Assembly: GCF_001424025.1 (NCBI RefSeq) | Contig: NZ_LMPZ01000004.1 | Span: forward strand, 124,001-188,000 | Source: Brevundimonas sp. Leaf363 | Lineage (GTDB): Bacteria > Pseudomonadota > Alphaproteobacteria > Caulobacterales > Caulobacteraceae | Direction: 5' to 3' | DNA: 64,000 nucleotides | Shown here: piece after piece, positions 10,201 through 19,700 of the stretch | Layout: the number at the start of each line of letters is the position of its first letter | Position numbering within the stretch: the first letter of the stretch is position 1 | Position numbers and translations under genes: made by a program | Notes under the pieces: model-generated | Databases searched by the model: none | Told to the model about the DNA's origin: nothing | The model's input: only the letters and a program-made list of their open reading frames with translations

Positions 10201-10551
10201 GCCATCATGGCCATGAAGGGCGGCATGCCCCGCCGGGAGGCCCTGATCGACGCCGCGCACAAGCGGGCGCGCCCGATCATCATGACCACCTTCGCCATGG
10301 GCCTGGGCATGCTGCCCATCGCCGCGGCGGTGGGCGAAGGCACGGCGTTCCGCTCGCCCATGGCCATCGCCGTGATCGGCGGCCTGATCACCTCGACCTT
10401 CCTGAGCCTGCTGTTCGTGCCGGTGGTGTTCAGCCTGATCGACGGCGTGAAGACCCGGCTGGAGCGCCGAATGGACCGCATGTTCGGCCACCAGCACGGC
10501 CACGCCGACCACAGCGACCCGTCCGCAGCTCCGACGACGGTCGAGCACTAG
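7285..10551 (+). CDS. RND family efflux permease (HAE1/AcrB-like)
   Basis: A 1088-residue inner-membrane proton-driven transporter. It shows the classic layout: TM1 after NPIPIVLLFIVLTVAGLSS, a large periplasmic loop, the TM2-6 block with the proton-relay acidic pair in TM4 (VGILVDDAIVEIENI), a cytoplasmic linker, then a second repeat ending in the GIAAKNSILLVDYA region and TM12. The linker between the halves (about 500-550) is longer than usual and rich in Gly/Ser/Pro, and a Gly-rich loop (PGGGGGAG) lies in the second periplasmic domain. It is the partner of the adaptor gene just upstream. The homology class fits multidrug or small-molecule export; the substrate is unknown. Confidence 0.95.
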   Translation: MNFQNISSWSIKNPIPIVLLFIVLTVAGLSSYFKLRTNNFPDIDLPVVVVTVIQSGAAPTELETQVSRLIEDSVAGLGQVKHITSTVNEGASTTAIEFQLGVDLEKATNDVRNAVAGVRQDLPADVLEPIIQRVEFTSVPFANYVVRAPGMSPEELSWFVDNTMAKRLLSVRGVSQVSRDGGVNREIRIKLDPARLESFGVTAAAVSQQLRSQNINLPGGRGELGGTEQAIRTVGSAKTVEQLRETLIPVSGRSVRLADLGTITDEWSEQRGRARYNGQEVVGFGISRAIGSSEVDVYHATQKSIEELDAQRADVTIEEVANTTEDVINNFHASVEALLLGALLAVLVVLVFLRDWRATLIAAIAMPLSLIPTFWIMDLAGQSLNVVSLLALSLTVGILVDDAIVEIENIVRHIRDGKAPYPAAIEAADEIGLAVMATTATLVAVFAPTGFMPGIVGQFFVSFAIAACVSVLFSLLVARTLTPLMGAYLLKANQGKEHKDPFWMAPYLHALEWCLGDRGKVVGTPAGSVAPSSANMDVGLGGPSERKPPFLRRVRQRFCDHRMWVLGMGALFFVFSIFLATRLPGEFIPVEDISRSTLSIQLPPGTTLEETDAAVQRINTELMKRPEVSSVYSSIGSSVVSFGPGGGGGAGEVRKANLTVNLKPRGERALTQQEFERDFGPTLRQTPGARVQFGSSGGGGGGIMAIALVGDDPTTLEPAASRLEREMRTVPGIANVISSSALVRPELLITPKADIAALQGVSTQTISQVARVATLGDADQLLPKFNLGDRQIPIRVMLTEESRADPGVLANLKVPTASGGVVPLSAVADISFGAGPNQIDRLDRLRVANITAELSGTTLGEATTAINALPAMTQLPPGVRQQLTGDAESNAELGAGFAFAIFTGILLMYVVLVLLFGSFFHPITILAALPVSFGGAFFALLITGKSMSMPALIGIIMLTGIAAKNSILLVDYAIMAMKGGMPRREALIDAAHKRARPIIMTTFAMGLGMLPIAAAVGEGTAFRSPMAIAVIGGLITSTFLSLLFVPVVFSLIDGVKTRLERRMDRMFGHQHGHADHSDPSAAPTTVEH

Positions 10552-10580
10552 GCACAGATCAGCCAATGTCGGGAACCGGC

Positions 10581-10600
10581 GCAACTCGCGCCTGAGTTGC
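10581..10600. terminator. small inverted repeat between the efflux operon and the RM gene
   Basis: Perfect 7-bp arms (GCAACTC and GAGTTGC) separated by 6 bases lie about 30 bases after the permease stop. There is no T-run, so it may be a weak terminator, an mRNA-stabilising hairpin, or an operator for the restriction-modification gene that starts 50 bases later. Confidence 0.3.
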
Positions 10601-10650
10601 CACGCTGATTATAACTCGTCTAGGTTGTTCCTTGTTGGGAGGATGCAGCC

Positions 10651-13600
10651 ATGGATTGGGCCGACTTCATTGCCGATTACGCGAAGGCAGGCGGGCACGA
10701 GCAAAGCAATGCGCAGCATTTCACGCTGAGGCTGCTGGGCCTGCTTGGCGTGCCGGAGCCGACAGTCGCTCAGAACGATCGCACGCTGAACGACTATGTC
10801 TTCGAACGGTGCGTCAAAGGCTGGGCTGACGAAACGCTGCGGTGGATCGAATTCTACAAGCGTGGCTGCGTACTGATGGAGCTCAAGCAGTCGCGTCTGC
10901 CGGGGCGCCCTAACGCCGATCCCGCCGATGTCGAGACCCCTGTAAAGCCGACCGCCGGCAGCTGGGACGTCCTAATGCGCAAAGCGCGCCAGCAGGCCAT
11001 GGGCTACATCGCCGCCCTGCCCGCTACCCATCCCGCCCCGGTCTTCGTGGTCATCTGCGATATCGGCTGCGTGCTCGAGGTCTGGGCCGACTTCAGTGGC
11101 ACAGGTCGGGGCTATGCCCCGTACCCCGATCGCCTCAACTATCGCATCAGACATGCCGATCTGATCAAGCCGGAAATCCAGAACCGGCTGCGCGCCATGT
11201 TCCTGGATCCCTGGTCGCTCGATCCGGCACGCATCTCACAGGAGGTCACCCGGGCCGTCGCTGACGATCTGGCCGCGATCGCTCAGAGGCTGGAGAAGGA
11301 GGGAAACGACGCCGAAGCTGTCGCGCACTTCTTGAGCCGCTGCATCTTCACCCTGTTCGCCGCCGATGTCGGTTTGCTCCCGAAGGCCAGGCTTCTGACT
11401 ATGCTGGAAGACTGCGCGGCGGCGCCACATACGTTCGTTCTGATGATGGGCGACCTGTGGTCGCGCTTAGGCGCGCCGGATCGGGATGATCGGTTTTTCT
11501 CCGGCTTTGGAGAACATCTTCGACACTTTGGGGGCGACCTCTTTGCAAGCTCGCACGCCTTCTCGCTCGAAGCCTCCGAAATCCGAGCGCTGCAGGATGC
11601 GGCGCGACGTTGCTGGCGATCCGTCGATCCCGCCATCTTCGGATCGCTTTTGGAAGGTGCCATGACCAGAGACGACCGGCGCAAGCTGGGCGCCCATTTC
11701 ACGCCACGCGCCTATGTTGAACGCCTGGTCGAGCAAACCGTCATCGTCCCTCTGCGCGAGGAATGGAAAGGCGTTCAAGCCAACATCGAGGGCGCCACAG
11801 ACGATCGCCAACACACCACAGCAGTCCGCAAGGCCCATGGCTTCCTCAAGAAGCTTCGCAGCATCCGGGTGCTCGACCCGGCCTGCGGTACCGGCAACTT
11901 CCTCTATGTAGCGATGGAGATGATCATCCGCCTGCAGGGCGAGGTCTTCGACATGCTCGTCGAACTGGGCGAGACAGACGCACTGGATGTCTCCGGCGTC
12001 CGGCCACATCAGTTCCTTGGCATCGAAGTCAATCCGCGCGCCGTACGCATCGCCAGCATCGTGCTGTCGATCGGCTTCCTTCAGCAGCACTACCGCAACC
12101 ACTGCGGCCACCCAGCCGAGCCCATTCTGCCGAGGTTCGACGGCATCGAGTGGCGCGACGCCCTGATAGAGTGGGATGGCGCGCCAGACCTTCAATCCGA
12201 ATGGCGCGATGGGGTGTTTCGGTCGATCTGGCCCAATGCCCGGCCCGCCAAATGGCCGAGGGCCGACTTTATCGTCGGCAATCCGCCCTTCGTCGGCGGC
12301 GCGGCCATGCGAAGCCGCCTGGACGCCGGTTACGCTGACGCGCTTCGGCATTGCTATCCGCAGATCAACGAGAGCGCCGATCTCGTCATGTACTGGTGGG
12401 ACCACGCCGCCCGGGAACTGACGACGCCCGGCACGTCGCTCCAGCGCTTCGGCTTCGTAACCACCAACTCGATCACCCAGGCTTTCCAGCGGCGGGTGAT
12501 CGAGCGATGGCTCGACAGTCCGCGACCGCTGAGCCTCATCTACGCCATTCGGGACCACCCTTGGATATCGGACGTCCGCAAGCGAGCGTATGTCCGCATC
12601 GCCATGACAGTCGCAGCCGCCGGTTCGCATGAGGGCGTGCGAGCCGTCTACGCGGCCGGATCGTCGACCTACAGCGCGGCCCCTTCGCTGAGCGAAGCGC
12701 ACGGTCATATCCACGCCGATCTCAGCATCGGCGTCGATGTGACCCGCGCCAAGCCCCTCGCCGCCAACACGGATATCTGCTCGCCGGGCTTCAAGCTGCA
12801 CGGGGCAGGGTTCGTGGTGTCGCGCGCGGACTTCTCCAGGCTCGGCATGGGCCGCCGGCATGGGCTCGCCGCGCACGTCCGCCCCTACCGAACCGGTCGC
12901 GATCTCGTCGGGACTTGCCGGGATGCCTGGGTGCTGGACTTTCATGGGCTGGGGGCAGAGGCGGTGCGCGAGCGCTTCCCGGAGACCTACCAACACCTGT
13001 TAGAACAGGTGAAAGAGGTGCGCGACGACGCGGGTCATGTCACCGGGCGGGATGCTAATCGGCGCGAGGTCTATCGTGACGCGTGGTGGCTGTTCGGCGA
13101 ACCGCGCGCAAGCTTCCGTCCTGCGCTGAAGGGCCTACGCCGCTACATCGCCACAACCGAGACCGCCAAGCACAGGATCTTCCGGTTCCTCAACGCCGAG
13201 GTCGCGCCGGACAACACCCTGGTCTGCATCGCCGATCAGGACGCGGCGACACTGGCCATTCTTTCCAGCCGCATCCACGGCGCCTGGTGCACGGCGAGCG
13301 GCGGATTACTGGAAGATCGGCCGCGCTACACCAAGTCCCGGTGCTTCGATCCCTTCCCATTCCCTGAACTGAGCGACGACCAACGCATGCGACTGGCCGA
13401 AGCCGGCGAGGCGCTGGAGCGCCATCGGCGGACTGTCCTCAGGGACAATCCCGATCTGACCCTGACCGAGGTCTACAATGTGCTGACCGCAATCCGATCC
13501 GGCGCGCGGCTCAGCGATCAAGATGAGACAATCAAACAGCGGGGACTGGTAGTCGTCCTGCAACAGTTGCATGAGGTGATCGATCGACGGACCGCCGACG

Positions 13601-14013
13601 CCTATGGCTGGTCTGCGGATGATTCGGACACCTGCATCGTAGAGCGCCTGACCGCGCTTAACGGCACGCGCGCGGACGAGGAGGCCGATGGAAGAGTTCA
13701 GTGGTTACGTCCCGATTATCAGGCGGCCCGGCCAGCCGCTCGGCTGGAAAGGGAAACCCTGCCTCTGCCGTTCGGTGCGCCGGATGGGGGACTGAACCGA
13801 TCGCTGCGGGTGTTTCCCACTGACAACTACGAACAGCCCCTCGCCCTACGAGCAGCCTTGCGTGAGGTCGGCTCGCCCATCGCGGCCCTGGACCTGGCTC
13901 GTCGGTTCGATGGCGGCAGTCAGCGGATGAAGCGGATCAACCGGGTCGTGGCTACTTTGCACCGCTACGGCCACGTCGATCGGCTCGAAGACGGGAGATG
14001 GCGGGCGGTCTGA
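10651..14013 (+). CDS. MmeI-like single-chain restriction-modification enzyme (type IIG/IIL family)
   Basis: A 1120-residue protein. The N-terminus (about 1-160) resembles the MmeI nuclease domain: IEFYKRGCVLMELKQSR gives E67-x9-E77-L-K79, where the family usually has D-x9-E-x-K. A helical spacer follows, then an N6-adenine methyltransferase core with motif I VLDPACGTGNFLY (about 407) and motif IV IVGNPPF (about 543). A target-recognition region comes next, and a winged-helix-like tail closes the protein (about 1060-1120). One chain would methylate its site and cut near it. The start ATG has GGGAGG about 8 bases upstream. No separate specificity or nuclease gene is adjacent. Alternative: a solitary defence methyltransferase with an inactive nuclease. 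Flanked by chromosomal genes, it is probably an acquired cargo gene. Confidence 0.85.
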   Translation: MDWADFIADYAKAGGHEQSNAQHFTLRLLGLLGVPEPTVAQNDRTLNDYVFERCVKGWADETLRWIEFYKRGCVLMELKQSRLPGRPNADPADVETPVKPTAGSWDVLMRKARQQAMGYIAALPATHPAPVFVVICDIGCVLEVWADFSGTGRGYAPYPDRLNYRIRHADLIKPEIQNRLRAMFLDPWSLDPARISQEVTRAVADDLAAIAQRLEKEGNDAEAVAHFLSRCIFTLFAADVGLLPKARLLTMLEDCAAAPHTFVLMMGDLWSRLGAPDRDDRFFSGFGEHLRHFGGDLFASSHAFSLEASEIRALQDAARRCWRSVDPAIFGSLLEGAMTRDDRRKLGAHFTPRAYVERLVEQTVIVPLREEWKGVQANIEGATDDRQHTTAVRKAHGFLKKLRSIRVLDPACGTGNFLYVAMEMIIRLQGEVFDMLVELGETDALDVSGVRPHQFLGIEVNPRAVRIASIVLSIGFLQQHYRNHCGHPAEPILPRFDGIEWRDALIEWDGAPDLQSEWRDGVFRSIWPNARPAKWPRADFIVGNPPFVGGAAMRSRLDAGYADALRHCYPQINESADLVMYWWDHAARELTTPGTSLQRFGFVTTNSITQAFQRRVIERWLDSPRPLSLIYAIRDHPWISDVRKRAYVRIAMTVAAAGSHEGVRAVYAAGSSTYSAAPSLSEAHGHIHADLSIGVDVTRAKPLAANTDICSPGFKLHGAGFVVSRADFSRLGMGRRHGLAAHVRPYRTGRDLVGTCRDAWVLDFHGLGAEAVRERFPETYQHLLEQVKEVRDDAGHVTGRDANRREVYRDAWWLFGEPRASFRPALKGLRRYIATTETAKHRIFRFLNAEVAPDNTLVCIADQDAATLAILSSRIHGAWCTASGGLLEDRPRYTKSRCFDPFPFPELSDDQRMRLAEAGEALERHRRTVLRDNPDLTLTEVYNVLTAIRSGARLSDQDETIKQRGLVVVLQQLHEVIDRRTADAYGWSADDSDTCIVERLTALNGTRADEEADGRVQWLRPDYQAARPAARLERETLPLPFGAPDGGLNRSLRVFPTDNYEQPLALRAALREVGSPIAALDLARRFDGGSQRMKRINRVVATLHRYGHVDRLEDGRWRAV

Positions 14014-14019
14014 GCCTCC

Positions 14020-15294
14020 TCAAGACACGGCGGCTCTGGCCGCCGACGCCGTTTCCAGGGCGCTGACGGCCGCGTCCAGCATCGGGTCGCGGCCTTCGCG
14101 GCGGTCGTCGAGGGTGCGGGTCACGACGACGTCGGGCGTGACACCGGTCTTTTCCAGACGCACGCCGCCGCGTGTGACGAAATCGGCGCGGCTGAGGGTC
14201 AGGCGGCCGCCGTCGGGCAGGTCGGTGTCCTGGGCGATCAGGACGGCGCCGCCGGTGCGTTCGCCGACCACAACGGCGCGGCCGGCTTCCTGAAGGGCGG
14301 CGGGGGTCAGTTCGGCGGCGCTGCGGCTAGCGCCGTCGACAAGGACGGCCAGTTCATTGGTGGCGGGGCCATGCAGGTCGCCGCAGCGCTGGGACACCTT
14401 GAGCGTCACCGCCCGGCCGGTCCGGCCCGTGCGCGTGGCCCAGGCGCGATCGCGTGGCAGGAAGCAGGCCAGAACAGCGTCCGCCTCCAGCAGCCGGCCG
14501 CCCGGATTGCCGCGCAGGTCCAGCACGACATCGACGTCTGGCGAAAGGTCCTGCAGTTGCCGCCCCATCCAGCGGCCGAGGCCGGGATCAAAGGACTGCA
14601 CCGACAGGACCAGGGTCTCTGGATTGGGCCGTGCGGCGACGAAGACGGGCAGAGGGTCCATCGCCTGCGGAGTGACCGTGACCACGCGGGGCTGGCCCGC
14701 CTCATCGCGCAGGCTGAGCACCACCGGGGCGCCGCCGATCACCTCGACATCCGGGCCCCACGGCTGGCCGTCCAGGGACAGCAGCGTCCAGCCGACGCGC
14801 ACACCGGCGGCCTCTGCGGGCGACCCCGGCCGCACGGCCTCGATCCGCCAGCTTTCGTCGTCCTGGCGATAGAGGGTGACGCCGAGGGCGGCGCGGCGCT
14901 CGTTGGCATGGTCGCGGCGCCGGGCGGCGGCCGGAGCGATGGCGCCGGCGTGGGCGTCGTCCAGCAGGTCGAGCATCCGGTTGACGACGCGATAGAGGGT
15001 GCGGTCATCCGGCGCTAGGGCGGCTTGGTCGCGGTAGTCCACGCGCGCCTGACGCCAGTTCACGCCGTGCAGGTGCGGGTCGTAATAGTCGCGCGCAACC
15101 TCGGTCCAGACCCGGTCGAAGACCCGCAGATTCATCCGCTGGCGGCGTTCCGGGACGGCCGGTGGGCTGGCCGACATCGGCGGGGCGGCCACGGCCTGGG
15201 CCGTCGGCGCCAGCGTTCCAAGCAGCATCAACGCCGCCAACGGCAACGCTTTGATCCGTTTGGAGAAAGGCGACGACCCCATGGCGGAGTCCAT
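14020..15294 (-). CDS. S41-family peptidase homologue (Ctp/tricorn-like), secreted
   Basis: A 424-residue exported protein. A signal peptide (KALPLAALMLLGTLAPTAQA) is followed by a helical domain, a PDZ-like segment (IEAVRPGSPAEAAGVRVGWT), and the S41 core with the usual LDLRGNPGGRL. The nucleophile motif appears as GASRSAAE. In carboxy-terminal processing proteases a Lys sits 25 residues after the Ser; here that position is Ala (in GERTGGAV), so the classical Ser-Lys dyad is absent. It may use another base, as in tricorn-type members, or be a non-catalytic relative. Substrate unknown. The gene is convergent with the RM gene, 6 bases apart. The ATG at 15294 was chosen over a TTG at 15318 and an ATG at 15282. 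Confidence 0.8.
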   Translation of the reverse strand: MDSAMGSSPFSKRIKALPLAALMLLGTLAPTAQAVAAPPMSASPPAVPERRQRMNLRVFDRVWTEVARDYYDPHLHGVNWRQARVDYRDQAALAPDDRTLYRVVNRMLDLLDDAHAGAIAPAAARRRDHANERRAALGVTLYRQDDESWRIEAVRPGSPAEAAGVRVGWTLLSLDGQPWGPDVEVIGGAPVVLSLRDEAGQPRVVTVTPQAMDPLPVFVAARPNPETLVLSVQSFDPGLGRWMGRQLQDLSPDVDVVLDLRGNPGGRLLEADAVLACFLPRDRAWATRTGRTGRAVTLKVSQRCGDLHGPATNELAVLVDGASRSAAELTPAALQEAGRAVVVGERTGGAVLIAQDTDLPDGGRLTLSRADFVTRGGVRLEKTGVTPDVVVTRTLDDRREGRDPMLDAAVSALETASAARAAVS

Positions 15295-15398
15295 ATGCCC
15301 TGCCACTCCGCTCGGCAATCCACGTTCGCGTTAGCAGCAGAAGGATTTGCAGCGGCGCCGAAGGCCGGTATGCGACGCGGCATCTCGAAGGATACCCC

Positions 15399-16097
15399 AT
15401 GCCCGTTACCACCGTCGGCCTCGATGCCGATGACACCCTCTGGCACAACGAGACGATCTTCCGTCTGACCCACGACCGGTTCGTGGGCCTGCTGGCCGAC
15501 CACGGGGATCGCGCCGTGCTGGAGGCCCGCCTGGCCGAGGTGGAAGGGCGCAACCTGCGGCTCTACGGTTATGGGGTGAAGGGCTTCACCCTGTCGATGA
15601 TCGAGACGGCGATGGAGCTGACGGGCGGCGAGGCCCCGCCCCATGTGGTGCGCGAAATCCTGGCCGCCGGCCGCGAAATGCTGGCCCATCCGGTCGAGCC
15701 GCTGGCGGGCGTGGACGAGGCGTTGGCGAAGCTTTCGGAGCGCTATCGGCTGGTGCTGATCACCAAGGGCGACCTGATCGACCAGGAGCGCAAGCTGGCG
15801 GCGTCGGGGCTGGGTGATCTGTTCGCGGCGGTGGAGATCGTTTCGGAGAAACGGCCGGGAACTTACGCGCGGGTCTTCACCCGCCACGGCACTGGACCGA
15901 CCGAGGCGGTGATGGCCGGCAACTCGCTGAAATCAGACGTTCTGCCGGCGCTGGAAGACGGCTGTTTCGCCGCTCACATCCCCTACCCGATCACCTGGGC
16001 GCACGAGATGGCGGACGCGCCGGTGGACCATCCGCGTTTCGCCGCGCTGGACAGCATTTCAGACCTGCCGGCGTGGATCGAGAGCGCGGCCGGCTAG
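15399..16097 (+). CDS. HAD-superfamily hydrolase
   Basis: A 232-residue phosphatase-like protein of the haloacid dehalogenase fold. Motif I is VGLDADDTLWHN, giving the nucleophile Asp and the +2 Asp; motif II is LVLITKGD; motif III Lys lies near VSEKRPGTYARVF; motif IV is MAGNSLKSDVLPALEDG. The helical cap between motifs I and II (about 20-100) fits C1-capped small-molecule phosphatases. The substrate cannot be assigned. AAGGA precedes the ATG by about 6 bases. It is divergent from the S41 gene and followed by a non-coding repeat region. Confidence 0.88.
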   Translation: MPVTTVGLDADDTLWHNETIFRLTHDRFVGLLADHGDRAVLEARLAEVEGRNLRLYGYGVKGFTLSMIETAMELTGGEAPPHVVREILAAGREMLAHPVEPLAGVDEALAKLSERYRLVLITKGDLIDQERKLAASGLGDLFAAVEIVSEKRPGTYARVFTRHGTGPTEAVMAGNSLKSDVLPALEDGCFAAHIPYPITWAHEMADAPVDHPRFAALDSISDLPAWIESAAG

Positions 16098-16118
16098 CCT
16101 CCTCTCGCCCTTGCCCCC

Positions 16119-16248
16119 GTCATCCTCGGACTTGATCCGAGGATCAGGCGCCGATCGTGCCCGCTACCGGATGGCTCTGACGAAGCGCTTCAGCATGCCT
16201 CGATAGAGCACCGGACGACCTGATCCTCGGATCAAGTCCGAGGATGAC
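16119..16248. repeat. perfect 30-bp inverted repeat pair with nested palindromes
   Basis: Arms at 16119-16148 and 16219-16248 are exact reverse complements (30/30), separated by 70 bases. Each arm is itself nearly palindromic: TCCTCGGA, a 5-base loop, then TCCGAGGA. This resembles the short interspersed palindromic (REP/BIME-like) elements common in intergenic regions of proteobacteria. No coding potential is seen inside. It fills most of the gap between the HAD gene and the RraB-like gene (16098-16445). Confidence 0.85.
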
Positions 16249-16445
16249 GGAGAAGGGAAAAGACAGGGCGTTTAACGAAAGGTTCGAGAGGGGTTGTGCG
16301 CCCCCCTCCCCCTCATTAGACCGGCCGCTTAACCGACAACCAGATCGCCGACGGCCCGCAAGGCGCGCCGTGGGCCTTCGCGCGCGAGGCTGAAGCCCTG
16401 TCCGAGCATGACGAGAAAGACGCCGCCGTCCGCGCCGCGCTCGCC

Positions 16446-16700
16446 GTGCAGGGGGATTCGGGCGTCACGCCGCGCCACACGCTGTTCTACTTCTACGGCG
16501 AGGGCGACCACGACGACCTGAACGAGGTGGCGCGGCGGGCCGGGTTCGTGACGCGCGGCCAGGACGACGTGACTGTCCTTGAAACGACCATACCTGTGGA
16601 CGAGGCGTCCTTCGCCCCGGTCTCCGCCATGATGCAATCCTGGGCCGCGGCCTTCCAGCTCGACTACGACGGCTGGGAGTGCGCGGTCGTGACGAACTAG
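16446..16700 (+). CDS. RraB-like domain protein, start uncertain, possibly 5'-damaged
   Basis: The clear part is an RraB-type domain (RNase E regulator fold), with [20 protein letters not shown] and the family-like end [13 protein letters not shown]. The formal start used here is a GTG at 16446 without a good ribosome site. The open frame actually runs back to 16320, reading TDNQIADGPQGAPWAFAREA after a TTA where a start codon would be expected. There is no ATG, GTG or TTG in that extension. The full-length gene may have lost its start codon, or translation may begin at a rare codon. It ends 11 bases before carB, so carB may be expressed from the same transcript. RraB activity is not demonstrated. 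Confidence 0.55.
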   Translation: MQGDSGVTPRHTLFYFYGEGDHDDLNEVARRAGFVTRGQDDVTVLETTIPVDEASFAPVSAMMQSWAAAFQLDYDGWECAVVTN

Positions 16701-16711
16701 AGGAGGCTGAG

Positions 16712-19700
16712 ATGCCCAAACGTACGGACATTCAGTCGATCCTGATCATCGGCGCCGGCCCCATCGTCATCGGACAGGCGTGCGAGTTCGACTATTCGGG
16801 CGTGCAGGCGTGCAAGGCGCTGAAGGCCGAGGGGTACCGGGTCATCCTGGTCAACTCGAACCCCGCCACGATCATGACGGACCCCGAGGTGGCCGACGCC
16901 ACCTATATCGAGCCGATCACGCCGGACTTCGTGGAGCGGATCATCGCCAAGGAGCGGCCGGACGCCCTGTTGCCCACCATGGGCGGCCAGACGGCGCTGA
17001 ACACCGCGCTGGCGCTGGATGCCTCGGGCGCGTTGGCGAAGTACGGCGTGGAGATGATCGGGGCCAAGGCCGAGGTCATCGACAAGGCCGAGGATCGCCA
17101 GAAATTCCGGGACGCCATGGACAAGCTGGGGCTGGAGAGCCCGCGCTCCAAGGCCGCTCACTCGATGGCCGAGGCCCTGGACGGACTGGAGTTCGTGGGT
17201 CTGCCCGCCGTGATCCGGCCGTCGTTCACCCTCGCCGGCACCGGCGGCGGCATCGCCTTCAACCGCGAGGAGTTCGAGGAGATCGTCCTGCGGGGGCTGG
17301 ACCTGTCGCCCACCACCGAGGTGCTGATCGAAGAGTCGGTGCTGGGCTGGAAAGAGTACGAGATGGAGGTGGTCCGCGACACGGCGGACAACTGCATCAT
17401 CATCTGCTCCATCGAGAACGTGGACCCGATGGGCGTGCACACGGGCGACTCCATCACCGTCGCCCCCGCCCTGACCCTGACCGACAAAGAGTACCAGCGC
17501 ATGCGCACGGGCTCGATCAACGTCCTGCGCGAGATCGGCGTCGAGACCGGCGGATCGAACGTGCAGTGGGCGATTAATCCGGCGGACGGCCGCATGGTCG
17601 TGATCGAGATGAACCCGCGCGTGTCGCGCAGTTCCGCGCTGGCGTCGAAGGCCACCGGCTTCCCTATCGCCAAGGTCGCTGCCCGTCTGGCCGTCGGCTA
17701 TACGCTGGACGAGCTGACCAACGACATCACGATGGTGACGCCGGCCTCGTTCGAGCCGTCGATCGACTATGTCGTGACCAAGATCCCGCGCTTCGCCTTC
17801 GAGAAATATCCCGGCTCCGAGCCCCTGTTGGGCACCTCGATGAAGTCGGTCGGCGAGGTCATGGCCATCGGCCGGACTTTCCAGGAATCCATGCAGAAGG
17901 CGCTGCGCGGTCTGGAGACCGGCCTCAGCGGGTTCGACGAGATCGAGATCGACGGGGTGGAGGGCGCCGAGGGCCAGACGGCGCGCAACGCCGTGATCCG
18001 CGCGCTGGGCGTGCCTACCCCGGACCGCATCCGCGTCATCGCCCAGGCCTTCCGCCACGGCCTGACGGTTGAAGAGGTCGCGGCCGCCTGTTCCTACGAG
18101 CCTTGGTTCCTGCGCCAGATCGCCGACATCGTGCGTGAAGAAGGCCATCTGCGCGTGAAGGGTCTGCCGACCGACGCTGTGGAGTTCCGACGCCTGAAAT
18201 CCAAGGGCTTCTCCGACGCCCGCCTGGCCGCCCTGACCGGCTCCACCGAAAAGGCAGTCCGCCACGCCCGGCGCGGCCTGAACGTGCGCCCGGTCTTCAA
18301 GCGCATCGACACCTGCGCGGCCGAGTTCGCGTCCGCCACCGCCTATATGTATTCCACCTATGAGACCGGCGCCCTGGGCCAGATTCCCGAGTGCGAGGCC
18401 GACCCGTCCGACAAGAAGAAGGCCATCATCCTGGGGGGCGGTCCGAACCGGATCGGGCAAGGGATCGAGTTCGACTACTGCTGCTGCCACGCGGCCTTCG
18501 CCTTCGCCGAGATCGGGGTCGAATCGATCATGGTCAACTGCAACCCCGAAACGGTTTCGACCGACTACGACACCTCCGACCGGCTGTATTTCGAGCCGTT
18601 GACGGCCGAGGACGTGCTGGAGCTGATCGAAGTCGAGCGGTCAAAGGGCGAGCTGATCGGATGCGTCGTCCAGTTCGGCGGCCAGACGCCCCTGAAGCTG
18701 GCGCATGCGCTGCACGAGGACGGCATCCCGATCCTGGGCACGTCGCTGGACAGCATCGACCTGGCCGAGGACCGTGAGCGCTTCCAGGTCATGCTGAACG
18801 ACATCGGCCTGATGCAGCCGCCGAACGGCCTGGCCCGCAGCGCCGAGGAAGCCGCGCAGAAGGCGGAGGAGGTGGGCTATCCCGTCGTCCTGCGCCCCTC
18901 CTATGTGCTGGGCGGACGCGGCATGATGATCGTCCACGACCGCGAACAGCTGGACCGCTACGTCGGCGAGGCGATGCGGGTGTCGGGCAGCGACCCGGTC
19001 CTGATCGACCACTATCTGAACCGGGCCACAGAGGTGGACGTGGACGCCCTCTGCGACGACGAGACGGTATTCGTGGCCGGCGTGCTGGAACACATCGAGG
19101 AAGCCGGCGTGCACTCGGGCGACAGCGCCTGTTCGATGCCGCCCTACTCCCTGTCGGCCGAAACGGTCACCGAGCTGAAGCGCCAGACCACGGAGATGGC
19201 CAAGGCGCTGAAGGTGCGCGGCCTGATGAACGTGCAGTTCGCCATCGAGGAGCCGCACAGCGAGAACCCGCGCATCTTCGTGCTGGAAGTGAACCCGCGC
19301 GCGTCGCGCACGGCGCCCTTCGTGGCCAAGACCATCGGCCAGCCCGTCGCCGCCATCGCCGCCAAGGTCATGGCCGGAGTGCCGCTGGCCAGCTTTGGCC
19401 TGACCGACACGCCCTACGACCACATCGCGGTGAAGGAGGCGGTCTTCCCGTTCGCCCGCTTCGCCGGGGTGGACACCGTGCTGGGCCCCGAGATGCGCTC
19501 GACCGGCGAGGTCATGGGCCTGGACTGGAAGCGCGAGGGCGAGGCCGACATGGCCCCCGCCTTCGCCCGCGCCTTCGCCAAGTCTCAGATCGGCGGCGGC
19601 ACCACCCTGCCCACCACCGGCTGCGCCTTCATCAGCGTGAAGGACGACGACAAGCCGTTCATCCTGGAGGCCGCGAAGACCCTGGTCGCCGAGGGCTTCA

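Noticed and set aside
16119..16248. CRISPR array
   Set aside because: Only two copies exist, in inverted orientation, with no regular spacers and no cas genes.
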